From NCBI GenBank assembly GCA_002435305.1, contig DJMH01000017.1, forward strand, positions 1 to 15,740: a stretch of 15,740 bases of DNA. Reading direction: 5' to 3'. The stretch is from Dehalococcoidia bacterium UBA6495 (GTDB taxonomy: Bacteria; Chloroflexota; Dehalococcoidia; Lucifugimonadales; UBA826). Below the pieces are notes generated by a model. It was not told the origin of the DNA, searched no databases, and saw only the letters and a program-made list of their open reading frames with translations. Both the position numbers and the translations under genes were made by a program. Position 1 is the first letter of the stretch; every line of letters begins with the position of its first letter. Positions 14,744 through 15,740 of this stretch are shown here, one piece after another.

Positions 14744-15740
14744 GAGCGATTTACGTTGGGTTTAACCTTGGGTTCCAAAGCCAGCATATAGGCTATCCCA
14801 GCTATTACAGGCAGAATCAATAATACAAAAATCGCATCATTATATGATCCTGTCCTGTCATATATGAATCCAAATGGCAAAGCACCCATAGCCGAAAAAG
14901 CCACCATAACTGTAGAAGCAAATCCCCTGATACTTCCTAGATAGGCCCTTCCAAAATAGTTAGCCCAAATAACCGTATTGGGGGTACTCATTAAGGAAAT
15001 GCTAAGTGAGGCCAAAACTATATAAATTATTGCCTGCCATGGCGCAGATATTATTATGGTCCAAAGCATTGCCACTATGAGAGTAAGCTGGCCTGCAGCT
15101 AACAAAAATCTGTTCGGAATTCTATCGGCGAGATAACCGCAACCTAGGCTTCCAAGAAATACTAAGGGCCCAAACAACCCCATTGTGACAGCTGCCAAGC
15201 CCGGTGAAATTCCCTTCGCACCGAGAATAGAAACATGATGGAACATAAGACCTGTCATTATTAATGGCATAGCAGTGCTTCCAAACACCAACATCCACAA
15301 CGATTTTGTCTTCAGTGCTTCAAACAAAGTGAAGTTGGTTTCCAACCCCTCTTTTCCTAATTCATCACTGCCTTCTGTAACTTTATGATCAGTCCCGTCT
15401 GGTTTGAGTCCAACTGCTTCCGGACTCCTCCTAATGAGGGTAAGAGCAGGAACAAAAAGAACAACTAAAACAACAATACCTAAAATAAACCACGTATTTC
15501 GCCAATCAAAGCGTTCGATTAACAAATGTACTATAAAAGGGAAAACTGCAAGACTCGCGGCTCCTCCAATTGAAGATATCGCAGTTGCACGGCCTCTTAT
15601 TCGAATAAACCAAGTTGAAACCATAGTAGTCGCTACTAGCCCAAAGGAACCCTGACCGATAGTTCTCAACATGGCAAAACCAAGAAATAACTTCCATCGA
15701 GAATCCACTCCACTCATCCAAATAGTAGCCATACACATCA
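14740..15740 (-). CDS. MFS transporter, partial (5' end outside the window)
   Basis: The C-terminal 333 or so residues of a major facilitator carrier; the frame is open to the window edge, so the start lies beyond 15740. Visible features: SMVSTWF-like TTMVSTWFIRIRGRATAISS, RSPEAVGLKPDG in the central cytoplasmic loop, GCGYLADRIPNRFLLAAG (motif A of the second half) and about nine hydrophobic segments. The pattern 'WF-x-R-RGRA-x-A' with an acidic central loop resembles the monocarboxylate/oxalate-formate group, so an organic acid substrate is possible. Stop TAA at 14742-14740 overlaps that of the phosphorylase. Confidence 0.85.
   Translation of the reverse strand, partial: MCMATIWMSGVDSRWKLFLGFAMLRTIGQGSFGLVATTMVSTWFIRIRGRATAISSIGGAASLAVFPFIVHLLIERFDWRNTWFILGIVVLVVLFVPALTLIRRSPEAVGLKPDGTDHKVTEGSDELGKEGLETNFTLFEALKTKSLWMLVFGSTAMPLIMTGLMFHHVSILGAKGISPGLAAVTMGLFGPLVFLGSLGCGYLADRIPNRFLLAAGQLTLIVAMLWTIIISAPWQAIIYIVLASLSISLMSTPNTVIWANYFGRAYLGSIRGFASTVMVAFSAMGALPFGFIYDRTGSYNDAIFVLLILPVIAGIAYMLALEPKVKPNVNRS

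Overview
The window is a compact bacterial chromosome segment of moderate-to-low GC. It has 15 protein genes, one of them cut by the right edge, and two tRNA genes. Gaps are short and no stretch over about 300 bases lacks a gene. I see no insertion sequence, phage gene, CRISPR array or rRNA. Taxonomy cannot be fixed from the sequence alone. The gene mix (E3-first pyruvate dehydrogenase cluster, divergent thiolase-fold protein with a DUF35 partner, DUF1326/DUF2182 pair, NIPSNAP, MFS carriers) and the base composition would suit an uncultured marine bacterium such as a SAR202-type Chloroflexota. That is an inference of low to moderate confidence.

Layout from left to right. A membrane-anchored PH-like protein (53-676) converges on an orphan HTH-like protein (705-1505, minus). 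A 69-residue SAP-motif protein follows (1691-1900, minus). A DegV fatty-acid-binding protein (2061-2903) is followed by a DUF1326 protein (3019-3633) and a DUF2182 membrane protein (3653-4462) that look like one functional pair. Next come a thiolase-fold protein lacking the usual catalytic Cys and His (4492-5604) and its zinc-ribbon/OB-fold DUF35 partner (5692-6108). tRNA-Gly(GCC) and tRNA-Phe(GAA) lie on the minus strand behind a strong sigma70-type promoter. Divergent from them is the 2-oxoacid dehydrogenase operon: E3 (6563-7945), E1 alpha (7959-8957), E1 beta (8960-9937) and E2 (9954-11249). It converges on a minus-strand NIPSNAP-MFS unit (12836-11266). A NudC-type NADH pyrophosphatase and a nucleoside phosphorylase form a plus-strand pair (13034-14743), which converges with a second, partial MFS gene.

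How the genes work together. The four dehydrogenase genes encode a complete pyruvate (or closely related 2-oxoacid) dehydrogenase complex that makes acetyl-CoA and NADH. The thiolase-like/DUF35 pair resembles the retro-aldolase and acyl-CoA condensing pairs known from steroid side-chain and archaeal isoprenoid metabolism. NudC plus the phosphorylase suggests NAD(H) and nucleotide turnover.

The most unusual points are these. (1) An in-frame TGA at 5602-5604 is followed in the same frame by 18 codons that read like the missing thiolase C-terminus, and a stable hairpin sits just after the TGA. (2) A perfect 30-bp palindrome lies inside the E2 coding region at 10750-10779. (3) A very small protein carries one full and one half SAP-like motif. 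I saw no clear new multi-gene system such as a defence island. The TGA-interrupted thiolase-like gene and the DUF1326/DUF2182 pair are the best candidates for undescribed biology.
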